Source: Melastoma dodecandrum (taxonomy: Eukaryota; Streptophyta; Magnoliopsida; Myrtales; Melastomataceae). From it: 64,000 nucleotides of DNA. The translations under genes were made by a program, and so were the position numbers. Positions within the stretch are counted from its first letter, which is position 1, and the number at the start of each line of letters is the position of its first letter. The stretch is taken from positions 1,922,001-1,986,000 of the forward strand of contig JARUPY010000079.1 of assembly GCA_029817715.1 (NCBI GenBank), in the 5' to 3' direction. This document shows, in pieces, positions 36,215-48,300 of the stretch. The notes under the pieces are model-generated. The model was not told the origin of the DNA. It made no database searches and was given only the letters and a program-made list of their open reading frames with translations.

Positions 36215-36750
36215 CCCCCTCAACATCGACTTTCTCTTCTCGCCATTCCAAGTGGTGCTCGGAACTCCTCGACCTTGCTTGCATCAAGTCCTTTGGTGAA
36301 AGTATCCGCCGGTTGAGCTTTTGTATTGATATATTGTAGAGTGATTACTCCTTGCAACACCTTTTCTCTCAAGAAGTGATAATGAACTTCCACGAGTTTG
36401 GTTCGTACATGAAATACTGGATTTTAAGCTAACTTAATTGCTGACTTGTTGTCGCATGATAAAAGAACCACATAGTTAGCTTGCTGATGAAGATCTCGAA
36501 TGAGTTGTCTGGCTTCTTGTGTTGTTGTTGTGGCAGCTCTATACTTTGCTTCTGCAATTGAGAGCGATACTGTCGGTTGTCATTTGTTGCACCATGACAC
36601 TGCTCTCCCTGCAATACTAAAAGCATATCCTGTGGTCGACCTTCGAGTATTACGATTTTCAGCATAATCCGCATCACAATATCCTGTAATCTTGCAGTCG
36701 CTTTCCCTTTTATAGAGTACTCCATAGTCCAATGTACTTGTAACATACCT
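36215..36750 (-). pseudogene. copia RNase H remnant
   Basis: On minus: YKRESDCKITGYCDADYAEN, then RRSTTGYAFSIAGRAVSWCN and EAKYRAATTTTQEARQLI. The D of YCDADYAEN and the E of EAKY are RNase H acidic residues. A stop follows near 36430, but the frame continues to VHYHFLREKVLQG and ADTFTKGL near 36290. Confidence 0.8.
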
Positions 36751-37471
36751 TAATATCCGTCGAACACTTCAAGATGGGGCTTCTTTGGTGATTGCATAAA
36801 TCTGCTTACCAGACCAACCGCATAACAGATGTCTGGTCTTGTTTGTATTATGGCTAGTAGTACTCTGACAGTTGTTATCATTGCAACTGGGCTGAATGTC
36901 TCTTCATAGTCCAAGCCATATTGCCGTGAGAACCCGCGGGCGACAAGTTTTGCTTTATATCTCTCTACTGAGCCATCTGGGCGAGTCTTTATCTTGTATG
37001 CCTACTTGCAAGATATGGGTCTTACCTCACTAGGTTTAGAAACCAAATCTCAAGTATGATTTTCTTCTAGTGCTCGAATCTCTTCACTCATTGCCTCTCG
37101 CCACACTTTGTGCTTCGATGTTCTTCAAAGATGGAGGGCTCTTTTGGGTCAACATCTTTTGCAAGGGCAGCAAATATATTTATTTTGTTGGAGGTCTTCG
37201 TTGTCTTGTGGACCTCTTCAGTGGTGTTGTTGCGTCGTTGGCTCCATTTTCAATTGTATCTTCTTCATAAGAACTTTGGTATACTCCGGTTTGCCAAGGT
37301 CTCTCTTTTTTTGTACCAGTGTCCCTTGTTTCAGTGGGACCTTCTTCTGTCTCCTCAACAGCTGGTTTTAGGGTCACTTCCCCCCTGCTTCAATTGAGTT
37401 TCTTCTTTTGGTGCTTTTGAACGTGGCTACCAGGAAGTTGCTTCATCAAAGACGATGTTCCTTGATACAGT

Positions 37472-38133
37472 TCACTTGTTGGTCGTAGGATCGCAACATC
37501 TCCATCCTTTTCTCTCAGTGTCATATCCTATGAAGATACACTTGATTGCCTTCGTGTCGAATTTACTTCGTAGGTGGTTAGGGATGAACACATAGCACAC
37601 ACACCCGAAGACGCATAAGTGGCTCACCGTTGACTTCATCTTCCATAGTAGTTCAAAGGGTGTCTTGAAATTGAGGCGAGCTTTGGTAATCTGTTTGTAA
37701 CATCTGCAGCGGTCTTCATGCATTCTGCCCAGTATCTTCCTGAGACATTTCTGGCATGCAACATACTTCTGCATAATTCTGCAAGATGCATATTCTTCCT
37801 TTCTACAACACCGTTACATTGTGGCATGTAGGGGCACGTCAACTATCTTCTTATCTTCGACTCCTTGAGATACTTTGTAAACTCCCTAGAGGCATATTCT
37901 CCTCCATTATAAGTGCGCAGACACCTCACATTCTTTTGCAAATCATTCTCCACCTTGCTCTTGAACTCTTTAAACTTTTGTAGAACTTCTGACTTCTCTT
38001 TGATAAAGTCTACCCAGACATATCTGGAGTAGTCGTCGATGAACGTCACCATGTATTTGCCGCCGCCTATTGATGGGTGCTGCACTAGTCCAAACACATC
38101 CGAGTGTATCAGCTGCAGTGGTTCTTCGGCCAT
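37472..38133 (-). pseudogene. copia integrase, second catalytic Asp changed
   Basis: LIHSDVFGLVQHPS holds the first Asp and FIDDYSRYVWVDFIKEKSEV follows. The family's DNGGEY motif reads TYNGGEYASREF, so the second catalytic Asp is Tyr. CNGVVERKNMHLAELCRSML carries the Glu. The frame then shifts (KTPFELLWKMKSTVSHLCVF, KCIFIGYDTERKGWR). The enzyme is inactive. Confidence 0.8.
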
Positions 38134-38355
38134 ATACTTGGATTCATTGTACGACAGCTGGTGTGTTTTTCCATACTAACAACCAACACAAACATTGTCG
38201 ACACTCACCTTTAGCTGCGAAAAACCCTTCAGCATCTCCTTACTCATCATCGCCTTTAACTTGTGGTAACCAACGTGTCCAAGTCTCCCATACCATAGGT
38301 CTGTAATTTCGTTCTTCTTTACTCTATCTATGTATGCCGATTCTGCAGACATAAC

Positions 38356-39110
38356 TTAGACGGAGTTTACCTTCCGTCCTTCCATGAATGGCATCCCAGA
38401 AAACTGCAAATCTCGATACACCTTCACATCTTTGGGCCCGAACACCACAAAGTTATCAGGAGCTGGTAGTTGGACTACTGACAAAAGATTCTTCTTTATT
38501 CCTAGGACATGGTAAACTCCCTGCAACTTGAGTTTTTGGCGGTGACGATGACGCATCGTCCTTTGTAGTCCGACAACTCCTGTAGCTTCTCACGGTCACT
38601 GGTCATATGGTTGGAGCATCCGAGTCAAATATCCAGTTCTCACCATAATCCACAGAATTATTGTGAACAACTGCAAGAGCCTGGTCTTCTAACAATTGCT
38701 CTTATTCTAGTACGACAAGATATGCTTCAAGGTACCACTCTTCTTCGGATTTGTCTCCGTTTTGACTAGTTGACGTGGCAACATTTTCTTCCATGTTCTT
38801 TTTCTTGGACCAACAATCTCTCGCATAGTGTCCCTTGGTTCCACAATTGAAGCATTCTTCATCTCTTCTCTGAGTTGACTTACGTAATTTCTTCTCCTGT
38901 TGATGTCTGCTGGTTGCTGTTCTTGTCGTCCCCCTCTACCACCTCGTGAAAATTTTCTTTCCTCAAACCTCTTATTTTTAGTATAGATCCTTCCCTTATT
39001 ACTATATAAACCTTCTTCTTCATTTTTCAAAGATACGTCCGCCATCTATTTTACTAGCTTCTCTTGATTAGCTAGCAAATTTTCTAAATCTTCTAAAGTA
39101 GGTGGCGTGG
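38356..39110 (-). pseudogene. copia gag zinc knuckle and protease/pre-integrase remnant
   Basis: CFNCGTKGHYARDCW, readable on minus near 38850-38810, is a CCHC zinc knuckle. RFEERKFSRGGRGGR lies ahead of it. Further on, LKLQGVYHVLGIKKNLLSVV (about 38530-38470) is the usual GAG-pre-integrase approach. Frames change between these blocks. Confidence 0.7.
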
Positions 39111-39820
39111 GCCATCCTTGCACCGCCGCAATAAATCCCCTATATTTTGGCATTAAACCATGGATAATAATCCTCATCATCCTATCATCGCTAATTCTGG
39201 ATCCTGGGTCTAACTCTGATATCTCCCGGCAGATAGACTTTACTTTTGTGAAGAACTTATTAATTCCTAGTTATCCTTGTCTAACTGCCGGCATGTCATT
39301 CTTTAGCAACTGTAATCTACCTATTTGCTAGTACATCCCAGGCTTTTTTGGGCGTAACGTCATACCTTAAATACTCTAGCATCTCTTCCTCAATGGTGGT
39401 CTTTATGGCGAACATGGCATTCCCTGCCTTTATCCGCCATTTCCGTAATGCGACAATATCCTCCTCTGATGGGGTCTAATCTCCCAAACATCTTGGCCTT
39501 GGAGATAAGACTCCATGCACGTCTTCCACGTGCTATAATTTTGGTTATTTAATTTCTTTTGCATGCCGACAGTATTAAATTCCTCCATATCGAACTAGAC
39601 TTCTGGAAGCGTAGCCTGGTCCCTGACCTATGCCCGACACAATTCCGGATTGCAGCTTCCTCGGCAGAACTTTTGCAACACCTCCACTGCACTTCTGCAG
39701 AACCTTTACTGGACTTTGGCAGAACCTCCGTTGTATTTCTGCAGAACCTCCACGGGACTTCGGCAGAACCTCCGCTGTACTTTGGCACCTCGACCCCGAC
39801 AACCCGACTCTGATGCCAAA

Positions 39821-40188
39821 TGTTGAGCACACCACGAGATTTCTTCACTCTAATTGTTGGGCGAAGCCCGAACCACCACCTAGAGAAATTCTAAGGATGA
39901 ATTAGAGAGAGGAAAGGAAGCTTTCTTTCTATTTGCTCATTCGAGCGTGGGGTACAAGGCAGGGGCCTCCCCTATTTATAGGAGAGCCACCACCTAAACT
40001 TGTGGAGGAAGATTTTGACATTCTCCAGATTTTTTCCTACATGTTTATGTCAGTAGTTTCCCATCCACAATTCCTACCTACTCGAAAAATCTAAAATCAT
40101 TAGATTTGAAATGGAAATTTCTAGAGCTATCGTGAAAGATTGAGCAAGGGAGCTATGGGTGTGTGGGTAGGTGTTGTTATTTTTAACA
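39821..40188 (-). repeat. copia 5' LTR, 368 bp
   Basis: TGTTGAGCAC...TTTTAACA on plus. The PBS follows directly at its left side (minus orientation), and CCTATTTATAGG near 39975 may be the TATA region. Confidence 0.75.
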
Positions 40189-40476
40189 ATTCCCTTGTAC
40201 GGAAAGGAATACTCGACTGCCACCTCCCACGAATACTCCTTTTGCTCTGACATTTTCTTTACCTGTACAGCTTTAAGTTGGAGAGCTTGGAGATGATCTT
40301 CGGAGACATCCTGTGGTTGCACCAGCAGCCTAAGACTTTTATATCCCCTCTCCTTTACTTGTCCTTGCAGGGTGGAATGCATTACGAACTCCAACCACAC
40401 CAAAGCCTGGTGGTTGATGAGGAATGGACAAATCGTTCGCTCCCTGAATACGAGCTCATATCTCAGACTCTAGACG
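40189..40476 (-). pseudogene. unrecognised exon-like host fragment cut by the copia insertion
   Basis: On minus the frame is open after a possible acceptor (TCTAG at about 40476) and reads SLRYELVFRERTICPFLINH, then ALVWLEFVMHSTLQGQVKER, SLRLLVQPQDVSEDHLQALQ and SEQKEYSWEVAVEYSFPYKG. It then runs straight into the copia LTR at 40188. Composition and length look like a real exon. I do not recognise the family. No continuation was found on the other side of the element. Confidence 0.35.
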
Positions 40477-40780
40477 TTAAACTAGACCAAATCAGGATGT
40501 TATTATTATGAGCCTTGAGTTGATCTCATTCTGCTTTGCATTGGTTTTAGTCATTTACGATTGAGACATGCATGTTGAGATAATATCATAGGACAATGCG
40601 TGTCATTGTTTGATTAGGTCAAGCATGCATTCTTTTCACATTTTGACTAGATAATTATTTTTTCTAGAAACTACATATTGTAATTTTTTCTAGCTTACCG
40701 GTTAAAATCTTATCTTTGGTTTAGAAAGTTATGAATTTCCAAAACCAGTCCTACTTTGGCTCTATTTTCAATGAATTTAC
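40477..40780. other. intergenic, no gene seen
   Basis: AT-rich sequence without ORFs of note, between the exon-like fragment and the LTR start. Confidence 0.5.
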
Positions 40781-41620
40781 TGTTAGTATAATAATGTTTT
40801 TGATGATGATAAAATGTGAGTATTGCTAATGTGTTATCCGAGCAATACGAAAAGAGTTATGTGGAAGACCTCAATGGATAAAAAGATATAGCCCTCTAAA
40901 GTAACGGTCTGCTTACTAGTCTCATCATTCATATAGTATTTGATGTAGAGATAATCGCTCGTGTTACAGGAGCTATAACTCTCCTTACTTGAGTACATAC
41001 AATGGTTACAGAAGAGCTTATATATGGAAAATGATTTCCTTGCTAGAGATTGTTTATATGCGAGCACTTAAGGGATAATTATCCTACAAAACTTAATTTT
41101 AATTCTTATTAAATTCACTCATAAATTATGTCTAGGTTCACTCGCAGAAGTAACTTGGTTTCAAAGTTCACTCATTGGTTGTTTTGGAAAGATATATTGA
41201 GATATGTTTCCTAAGCTATGGTGATCCTTTTAATATATGAAAATTGGCACGATCTGAACATGTTGAATATCTCATTCATGGGGAGAATAATCTAGAGATG
41301 GAAACGCCCCATTAACGCCGATTCTATATATGAAAATTGTTGATTCTATTGAAAAAAATATTACAACCTCTAAAGAAAATACTTTATCCTTGACCGATTC
41401 CTTTACTTTGTTCAATTTGCTTTTGGAAGCTATCTTGCATATCAAATCGTCGACACATTGGCAAAAATCATCTAGCTGTTGTAATCAATTTGGAATCAAC
41501 CTCAAGCAAAAATCCAAGGATGAAGGCGTACTTGAAACTTGTCATCCCTAGGGAGAGCTCACACAAAAGTATTGAGTCTATAAATTTTTTGAAATATTTC
41601 TTCGTGAAAATAAATTTTAC
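40781..41620 (+). mobile_element. LTR fragment, same family as the 29467 solo LTR, opposite orientation
   Basis: It starts TGTTAGTATAATAATG and follows the reverse complement of the solo LTR: TTTGATGATGATAAA, ATTGCTAATGTGTTATC, AGAGTTATGT, GATTTCCTTGCTAGAGATTG, TATGCGAGCAC, then GTTTTGGAAAGAT. It is interrupted near 41628 by another LTR-like start. Confidence 0.65.
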
Positions 41621-41627
41621 TCATTAC

Positions 41628-43828
41628 TGTTAGTATGGTTTTGATAATGCCATACAGAAGGTAAGCTTCTACTACTTTGCAGAAGGTTAACCTACAAGGA
41701 CAGTCTGCTTCGTACCTTCTGTCACCTAATCATTACCATGAATTATTTAATTAATCATATAATTATTTAAATACATTCATATGGTACTTAAAATGGTTTT
41801 AAATCATTTTGATTACGATTTATTTCGATGTGAGTTGATCTACTCTCTTTAAGGGAAGAAATCACTCTTTATATGGAAAGCGCCGATGCAAGGTTCTGTC
41901 GATTGATCTGGAACTATCCAACGGTTAATTAATCATTTCTTTTACATCTAAACAAGTCCAAATTTTTTACGAATCATGGCAAAGGACAACTCATCTAAAC
42001 ATGGACGCATTCAACACGTGTCTGTATCCAGAAAGTCTGCCAATCAATTTTGGAAACCAAGATTATCTTATTTCCATTTACAAAAGCCTGACAGATCTTA
42101 TCTGTCTGAATCTTCTGCAAGCGCTATTTCTTGGGATCGTGAATATAATAATGACCAGATGGCATGAATGATCTTTAAGTGATACAGAATATCTCTCCCA
42201 ATGGGGGAATATTTTATTTTGCTGATATTTGTTTTCTTGTTTTGCAGAAACTTCCGTCAACTACTGTACCTTCTGTAAATATTTATTTTTATTTTGTATA
42301 TGATAGGATCATTTGTTAGACAGAAAATAGTGGAGGACTTACGTGTAGAGTGAGTGTATTGTAGCATGAGAGACTTGTGAGTATTCGTTCTTTTTGGGGT
42401 TTAACATTCGGTTGCAGAAGGCTAGTGCCCAAGGTATAAGCTAGACCAGACATGAGTGAGGTCGCGAAGGATCTGGCCGCACTGTGGCGTGGCGGACGTG
42501 CATCAGGCTTAGGGAGAAGTCGGCGTGTATACGTGTCAGTACAGTGAGCAGAAGAAGGGCCGCTTCCGAAAGGATCTGGTGAGGTACTAGTATCGGTTGT
42601 TTTGTAACTGGCTTGTTAGTGTATGCATAAAGCAAGTGTCCAGGGTGTAAGTTGTGCCGGGCGTGAGTGAGATCACGAAGGATCTGGCTGCACTATAGCG
42701 TGGCGGGCGTGCATAAGGCTTAGGGAAAAATTGGGGTGTATACGTGCTAGGGCAGTGAGTAAAAGAAAGGCCACATATGAGATATTCACGGTGAGGCACT
42801 GACATTTGTGTTTCTGCAGAAGGGAAGTACCTGCTGCAGGCTTTGGAGAATCCCCACGGGTGCTGTCTGCTTCTAGAAGTCTTGGTGAGGAGCCAAGCAT
42901 CAGGGAAGCCTTGGTGAGGAGCCAAGCAGGTTGTAGAACCGTCGGAGGGAAAATCCACCCTTGGACAGAGAGGTTGTCAACCTACGTAGGGCCGCTAGAT
43001 GCTTGCGTGGAGCTGCCACGTTCTACATAACCCTAACCACAGGGATTGTGGAGTTAATCACTGTCTTCAGTGCAGAACCTCAACCAGAGAGTTTCTGGAG
43101 TTAGTCACAGATCTCTGTGCACGACTCAAAGCGTTATTGATCACAACCCACAGGGTTTCTGTGAGTAGAAAAGCCAAAGGGCTTCTGCATCACCTTCTAT
43201 ACTACATAAGTGTCTTAGTACCTTATACTAATACATCCTTTGTGAAAAAGCCGAAGGGGTATCTACAATACCCTTTGCAGGAGTGTTTTACTTCTGTCAG
43301 CCTTGTATTTGCTATAAGTGTTCAATAGTTAATTTCATGCTATAAGCGTGAAGAGTGGAGTAGGTAACTACCGAACCACTATAAACCCCATGTGTCTCAT
43401 TTACTTTCTGCGCAAACGGTTATATCACTGAGCATTCCCCGAAAACCTAAACAGAAAAGCAAATTAACAGACACAACGCGAACAACTGAACAGAGACTCC
43501 AAAGGTCCTACATCAAACATCTAATGCTACAGAAACCAATCAGGTTCTAGAGTTGTTTCCTTGGATCTAGTTCTCACGGATCATCTCTTGGTAGTGTAGA
43601 AACCTATAAGGTTCTGTGACAACTTTCTGCTACTACAAGTATCTTTCAGATCTTGAAGTAGACCTTGCTGATCACGCTTAAGGTGGTTGGATCAGTAGAA
43701 CCTTGATAGCAGAAGTATCAACCTTCAACTATTGTACAAACCTTATCAGGACTGACAGTCACATTCTAGATGAGACTTTGGTTGGTCGTTCACTCATCAA
43801 GCAGTTCACTTTGAGATCTGCTATGTAC
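41628..43828 (+). mobile_element. second LTR-like sequence, related start, nested in or replacing the first
   Basis: TGTTAGTATGG at 41628 resembles the start at 40781 but is followed by different sequence (GAAGGTAAGCTTCTACTACT). No retroelement coding is visible in 2.2 kb. Its right side ends where the lipid-transfer repeat begins (about 43829). No TSD could be assigned. Confidence 0.45.
42418..42800 (+). repeat. direct duplication, period about 210 bp
   Basis: GTGAGTGAGATCACGAAGGATC-type sequence followed by CTGCACT, GGGCGTGCAT, AGGCTTAGGGA and GTGTATACGTG occurs twice, at about 42450-42570 and 42660-42780. The copies have diverged. Confidence 0.75.
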
Positions 43829-45035
43829 AAGGGTAACGGTCGAGCTCCATTTGAACCATCCGCTTAAAAAGATGTCGGATAATAAGCTCCAAGCGAGTAA
43901 ATAATGTTTATCCCGAAAAGGCCTAATCACATAATTTGCAAAAATATACTGGTCTTGTTTTTTCTTGCAGTTTTTTTAATCTTGGTGTAATGAAATTTGG
44001 GGCCTATGAAGATCAACTTCAAATAATAATGTAAGCTCTATATTATGACGACGATGTTACATGTTGTTTAGAGTTTATGTATATATAAATATATATAGCT
44101 TACTTGGGAAAATTTCTTTTTACAATTTTGTTGAATTTATGATATTGAAAAAGGCCGCGATGATATAGGGGCTATGATTTTTTTATAGTGTTAAATTACT
44201 TCTTTTAAAAATGAAGTTAAAAATATATTAATCCTAAGAACATTTTTTTTCATTTTGTATTATATTCTTGTACAAATAAAAAATTACATTTTATTTATAT
44301 AGCTGTTTGATTTAAGCCCATTTAATTAGAAATAAGTATTCCATTACGAGTAATATTCATGGTTTCGTGAACCAAACATGATGTTAATCCTCTTGCCCGC
44401 TTGGTAAGTGCCTTCTCGATTCGCGAAATACATCGGCCGCTTGCAATCCACATGACCGGCTTCGGCGATTGAGCAGACTGTCTCGGGATGACTTTGCTTG
44501 CAGTAACATATATAGCGGAATGAAAATATATAGTTATAACAAGTCATCAAGTATTCACCTCGGTCTCCTGCTGCTGTCTCAACGCCCGAGTTGAGGCCCC
44601 GACCTCGAGTGAGCCGACCTTGGATCCTTGTGTGGACTTCGCTCGCCCTGTGTGGTAACGAAAGGGGCGCCCGTATAGTATTCCGCAACACTTCTCTTGA
44701 AGAATTGCAAATGCTTTGGAAATCATCGGATCGCCTAGCAAAATGCTCCCGTTCGGGTTGTGAGTTATATACAGCGAGGTCAACGTTGTTTGCACCCCCA
44801 CTGTCTGTCGCACAATCGCCATTTGAGCCCTGTCATGTTACTGATTTATCGTGACATGAGGACTTATACAGCTGCAACGGACTTCGGGAAGGAAGTTGCG
44901 TATGTACACGGAATCGACGGAGCATTTTGTGGGAAGAACCCTTATATAAACATCCCCCAAATAGCGTCGAGTCACGGATCATCGGAATGGCACTCATCTC
45001 CATTGTCTCTTTCGTGGGAGAGTTGCAGATAAACA
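43829..45035 (+). repeat. leftmost array piece: 3' flank of a lost gene copy and full spacer
   Basis: GGTAACGGTCGAGCTCC onward matches the 3' flank that follows the stop codon of intact copies. The coding part that should precede it is replaced by transposon sequence. The spacer then continues to the TATA box (44943-44949) of the next copy. Confidence 0.85.
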
Positions 45036-45321
45036 ATGGCCAATTAATTCATCCAATAAGGCAGTGGTGATGGATGCACTCCTTGCCGTTGTGATAATAG
45101 CAGCATTTGCTACATGTGGCGACGCCCTATTTGACAAATGCAAGGTCTCTCTCGACAAGATATGTTCGTGCGAGCCTGCGGTGACGAGATGGATCGCGAC
45201 ACCCCCAACAAGCAAGTGTTGCGCGGTTCTGAGGAAGGCCGACCTAAAATGCCTTTGTGGCTATGTAATACCCAAAATTATTGTTGGGCTAAGACCATTA
45301 AAAAATATGTATATATATTAA
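45036..45321 (+). pseudogene. array copy A: DIR1-like gene cut after its CLC motif
   Basis: The first ATG (45036) runs into TAA after three codons because of a 4-bp insertion relative to other copies. The internal ATG at 45064 still gives the signal peptide (MVMDALLAVVIIAAFATCGD). Cysteines one to six are present (DKCKVSLDKICSCEP, SKCCAVLRKADLKCLCGY), with an extra Cys next to the second. At 45264 the sequence leaves the gene and enters TGTAATACCC, adding a foreign tail that ends at 45321. Cysteines seven and eight are lost, so a stable fold is unlikely. Confidence 0.85.
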
Positions 45322-48300
45322 ACGGCCCGATCCAACTTTAAAATGTTAAAAGTTCAAGCCCATTACGAGCCCAACGTCATTAGCCCGTCTTTTAGCCCGT
45401 TTTATTTCGACCGTTAGATTCAATCTGCAAGGTTAAAATTTGACCGTCAGATAAGAACCCTGTAAGACAAAATGCAAGGATAAGAAGGAATCAGATAAAA
45501 AATGCCGTCCCCATGGAGGTAGTACGACATTCCCCAAAATTGCCACAACGGTTTACAGAGGGGGTAGGGGTGGTACGATGATGAATATTGACCCTCAAAT
45601 CTAATTCAATGGATGAGGGTCTTTGTTTTATGGAAAAAGGGGGGTGCCAAGAGATGGAAGAGTGGTGGAGCAAACACCTTCCCTATGATGATTTTCCCAA
45701 TTAGTCATTCCCATTAAAAAACAAAGAATAAAAATAATGTAAAAAACAATATAAAAGAAAAATTGTAGATGACAACACAGGGGGAATGACCATCAACTCT
45801 CTTGGAAAAAAAAGGGGGCTCTCCCCTTAAAAAAAAGAAACGCTGAACCAGAGAGCTTGATCCCTCCCAGGGAGCCTCCACCATCACTCAACGATACCTG
45901 ACCAAGGTAAGAAAAATGAGTGACCCCCCTCGAATCAACTCAAACATAGCGGCAACAGCGGAAGGCGACAACATCAACGGCCACTTCAGCTTCAACTCAT
46001 CTCGACGTCGACAACAACCTTCTCCGACGGGGGCTGTAGAAGCTCTGAACTCTCAGCCGTCCCGAGCCAGTTCCTTCGACATTCCATCCAGCAGCGGCAG
46101 CGATGAAGAGTTGACGATGACCTCGAAGAAAACAGCCCCGTCTCCCCATCCACGCTTCTCGCGGCTGTACATCAACACCACGGGACGCCTTCTTATGCTC
46201 TAACGTGTTTGTCCACAGATGCAGGACAGTCGCGCCAGTAAACGGATATAGCAAACCCGACCAGAAAACAAATCGAGGAGCTCAAAGCTTGTGTGTTGGT
46301 CAGCCCCAACTCCATATATTGCCACATGAAACATCGTCGATGCTTCCATCGCAAACATCCAGCGGAGAAGTCCCTCCCGACGCGCACACGAGTCTCCCAT
46401 CGTGAGAGTGCGTGCTCGGGAGGTGTGGGGCAGGCTGTTTCCCATCGCGAGCGCCTTTCCCCATGAACATCTCTGAAATCCATGCCAAGAGCTTCATTCT
46501 CGGTGAGTCCCTTTTACCATCTGCGTTCTCTTCGTTTTACAACTCTTTAGACAAATCTAATCTCATTTGTTGCTTTTGTTTGCATGAACACACATTGCGG
46601 TATCTTCGAAACGTCACAACCGGAGCTCGCAAGCTCGAAACTACACGAAATCAGGTCCATCCTCTTCTTATCTCTTATGGATTTGCATCAATAGCTTTCT
46701 GGGATTGTATTATACAATGTACTGCTCGATTTACCTTCGATTATTGGAACACACGCATGCTGGAATACGAGTGTTCGTCGCTGCTGCGTGTGCTTGGGAT
46801 TTTTTGTCTTAATTCTTTGCTCCATGCATAGATTGGGCTATTTTATAACTCTTTAGACTTCATTCCTTAATGGAGAACAACTTCTCTGTTGAAATATTTT
46901 CCAAAAAGGCGCATTTTGCTGGTGTTTTTCCTCTTCGAACGCCGAGAATGCAGCTGCCCCGTTCTGTGCATCCGCAGAGCGCGCAGATATATTCCATCAG
47001 GCGTATTTTCGTCTGTATAGATTGGGTTTACTTGAAACCACTTTAAGTCATTTTCTTTTTGATTCTGCTATAACTTTCGTGTTTTAAGCTTCCTCATTTA
47101 ACATCTTCTTGGTTGAGTTTTATCTGTTCGAAAAAAACAGCTTCATTCTATGCACGCAGTACGAAAAAACACATACCTCGAACATCTGAGCTCCGTTTGA
47201 TCTAAAATTGATTGGAACAGATTCCTCTTTGAGTTCTCTAAATCTTTTGTGTTATACACTTTTCCATCAAAGCCATATATCCTGGTCAAATTTCCAAAGG
47301 AGTGCAGACAAGACACGGGGGTTGCTGCATTTCGCAATAGGCTTATATTGCTGCATGAAAAAAATTCATATTTCTTACATCCTACATCTGACATCTTATG
47401 AAATTAGTGCCGTTGAAACCAAATTTCAGTATTTTACAACTTTTCTTCTTTAAGGTTTGGCTTTCGAGTTCATCTAATCTGTCCAAAAACTCGAGAAAGA
47501 CAAAGACCTCCATTGTATTCTATTCTCTCGCCGAAGTTTGAGTGTTCTGTATACCAGATGACACAATTTACTCACTTGAGTTCCGAATGGACTAAAATTT
47601 AACCTACAGTTAGATTTCTTAATCTACTACAACTTTCATGTTTTACATTTGTTAATTTGAGCAAGTTAAGTCCATGGTCAACGGTGGTCAAAATTAGTCT
47701 GTCATACCACTTAGCTGAAATATGTCAAGTTCCGTAGTCCAGGTTCTTCGTTATGCTAGCAACGGATTACACATCTATATCATGCCAAAACATGTTTGAG
47801 TTATCTAGAATGTGATGAAATTTCATAATTTTTTGACGAATGATTGAAGAGTTATGAAATTTTCTTTTTTCTATCAGTCTGCTGGATAAGGATTGCTTAT
47901 GCAAGAGGCCGAATCACCTTCTTTGCCTTGTGGAATGAGATCCCACCGTTGGATTCATTCGAAATTTTATATACTGATTCCTCATCAAGATATAGATCTA
48001 TAGATTTTTATTTCACTTAGATCGGACGATTCTGAGTGAAGTTATGCTTTGATTTCCAAGGATGCGTATGCTGCATTCTCATCTGCAGGCTACATGCGAC
48101 TTTGCACGTGCATAATTCGTAATTCCACCGTTGGATTTTGCTGATTTTTGATAGACATGTTCATCATCCACCGGGTCACGTAGTGTGCGGTTAGATCTTT
48201 ATTATTTTGAATTCATAGGGACTTTTGTTCATTTCTCCGATTCCGAATCATTGTTTTGATTTTGGAAATGAAAGTTAACTAACCATATTTACAGTTTCCT

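Larger units (their letters stand above)
36171..40188 (-). mobile_element. Ty1/copia retrotransposon, degenerate, 3' LTR almost lost
   Basis: Minus-strand order: 5' LTR 39821-40188, PBS (TGGCATCAGAGT, 39807-39818), gag, protease/GAG-pre-integrase, integrase, short RT pieces, RNase H, PPT (GTTGAGGGGGAG, just above 36212), and 42 bp of 3' LTR (36171-36212). The two LTR pieces share AAGGGAGCTATGGGTGTG and end TAACA on plus. The 3' LTR has lost most of its length, so the left end was deleted or recombined. Many stops occur. Confidence 0.85.
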
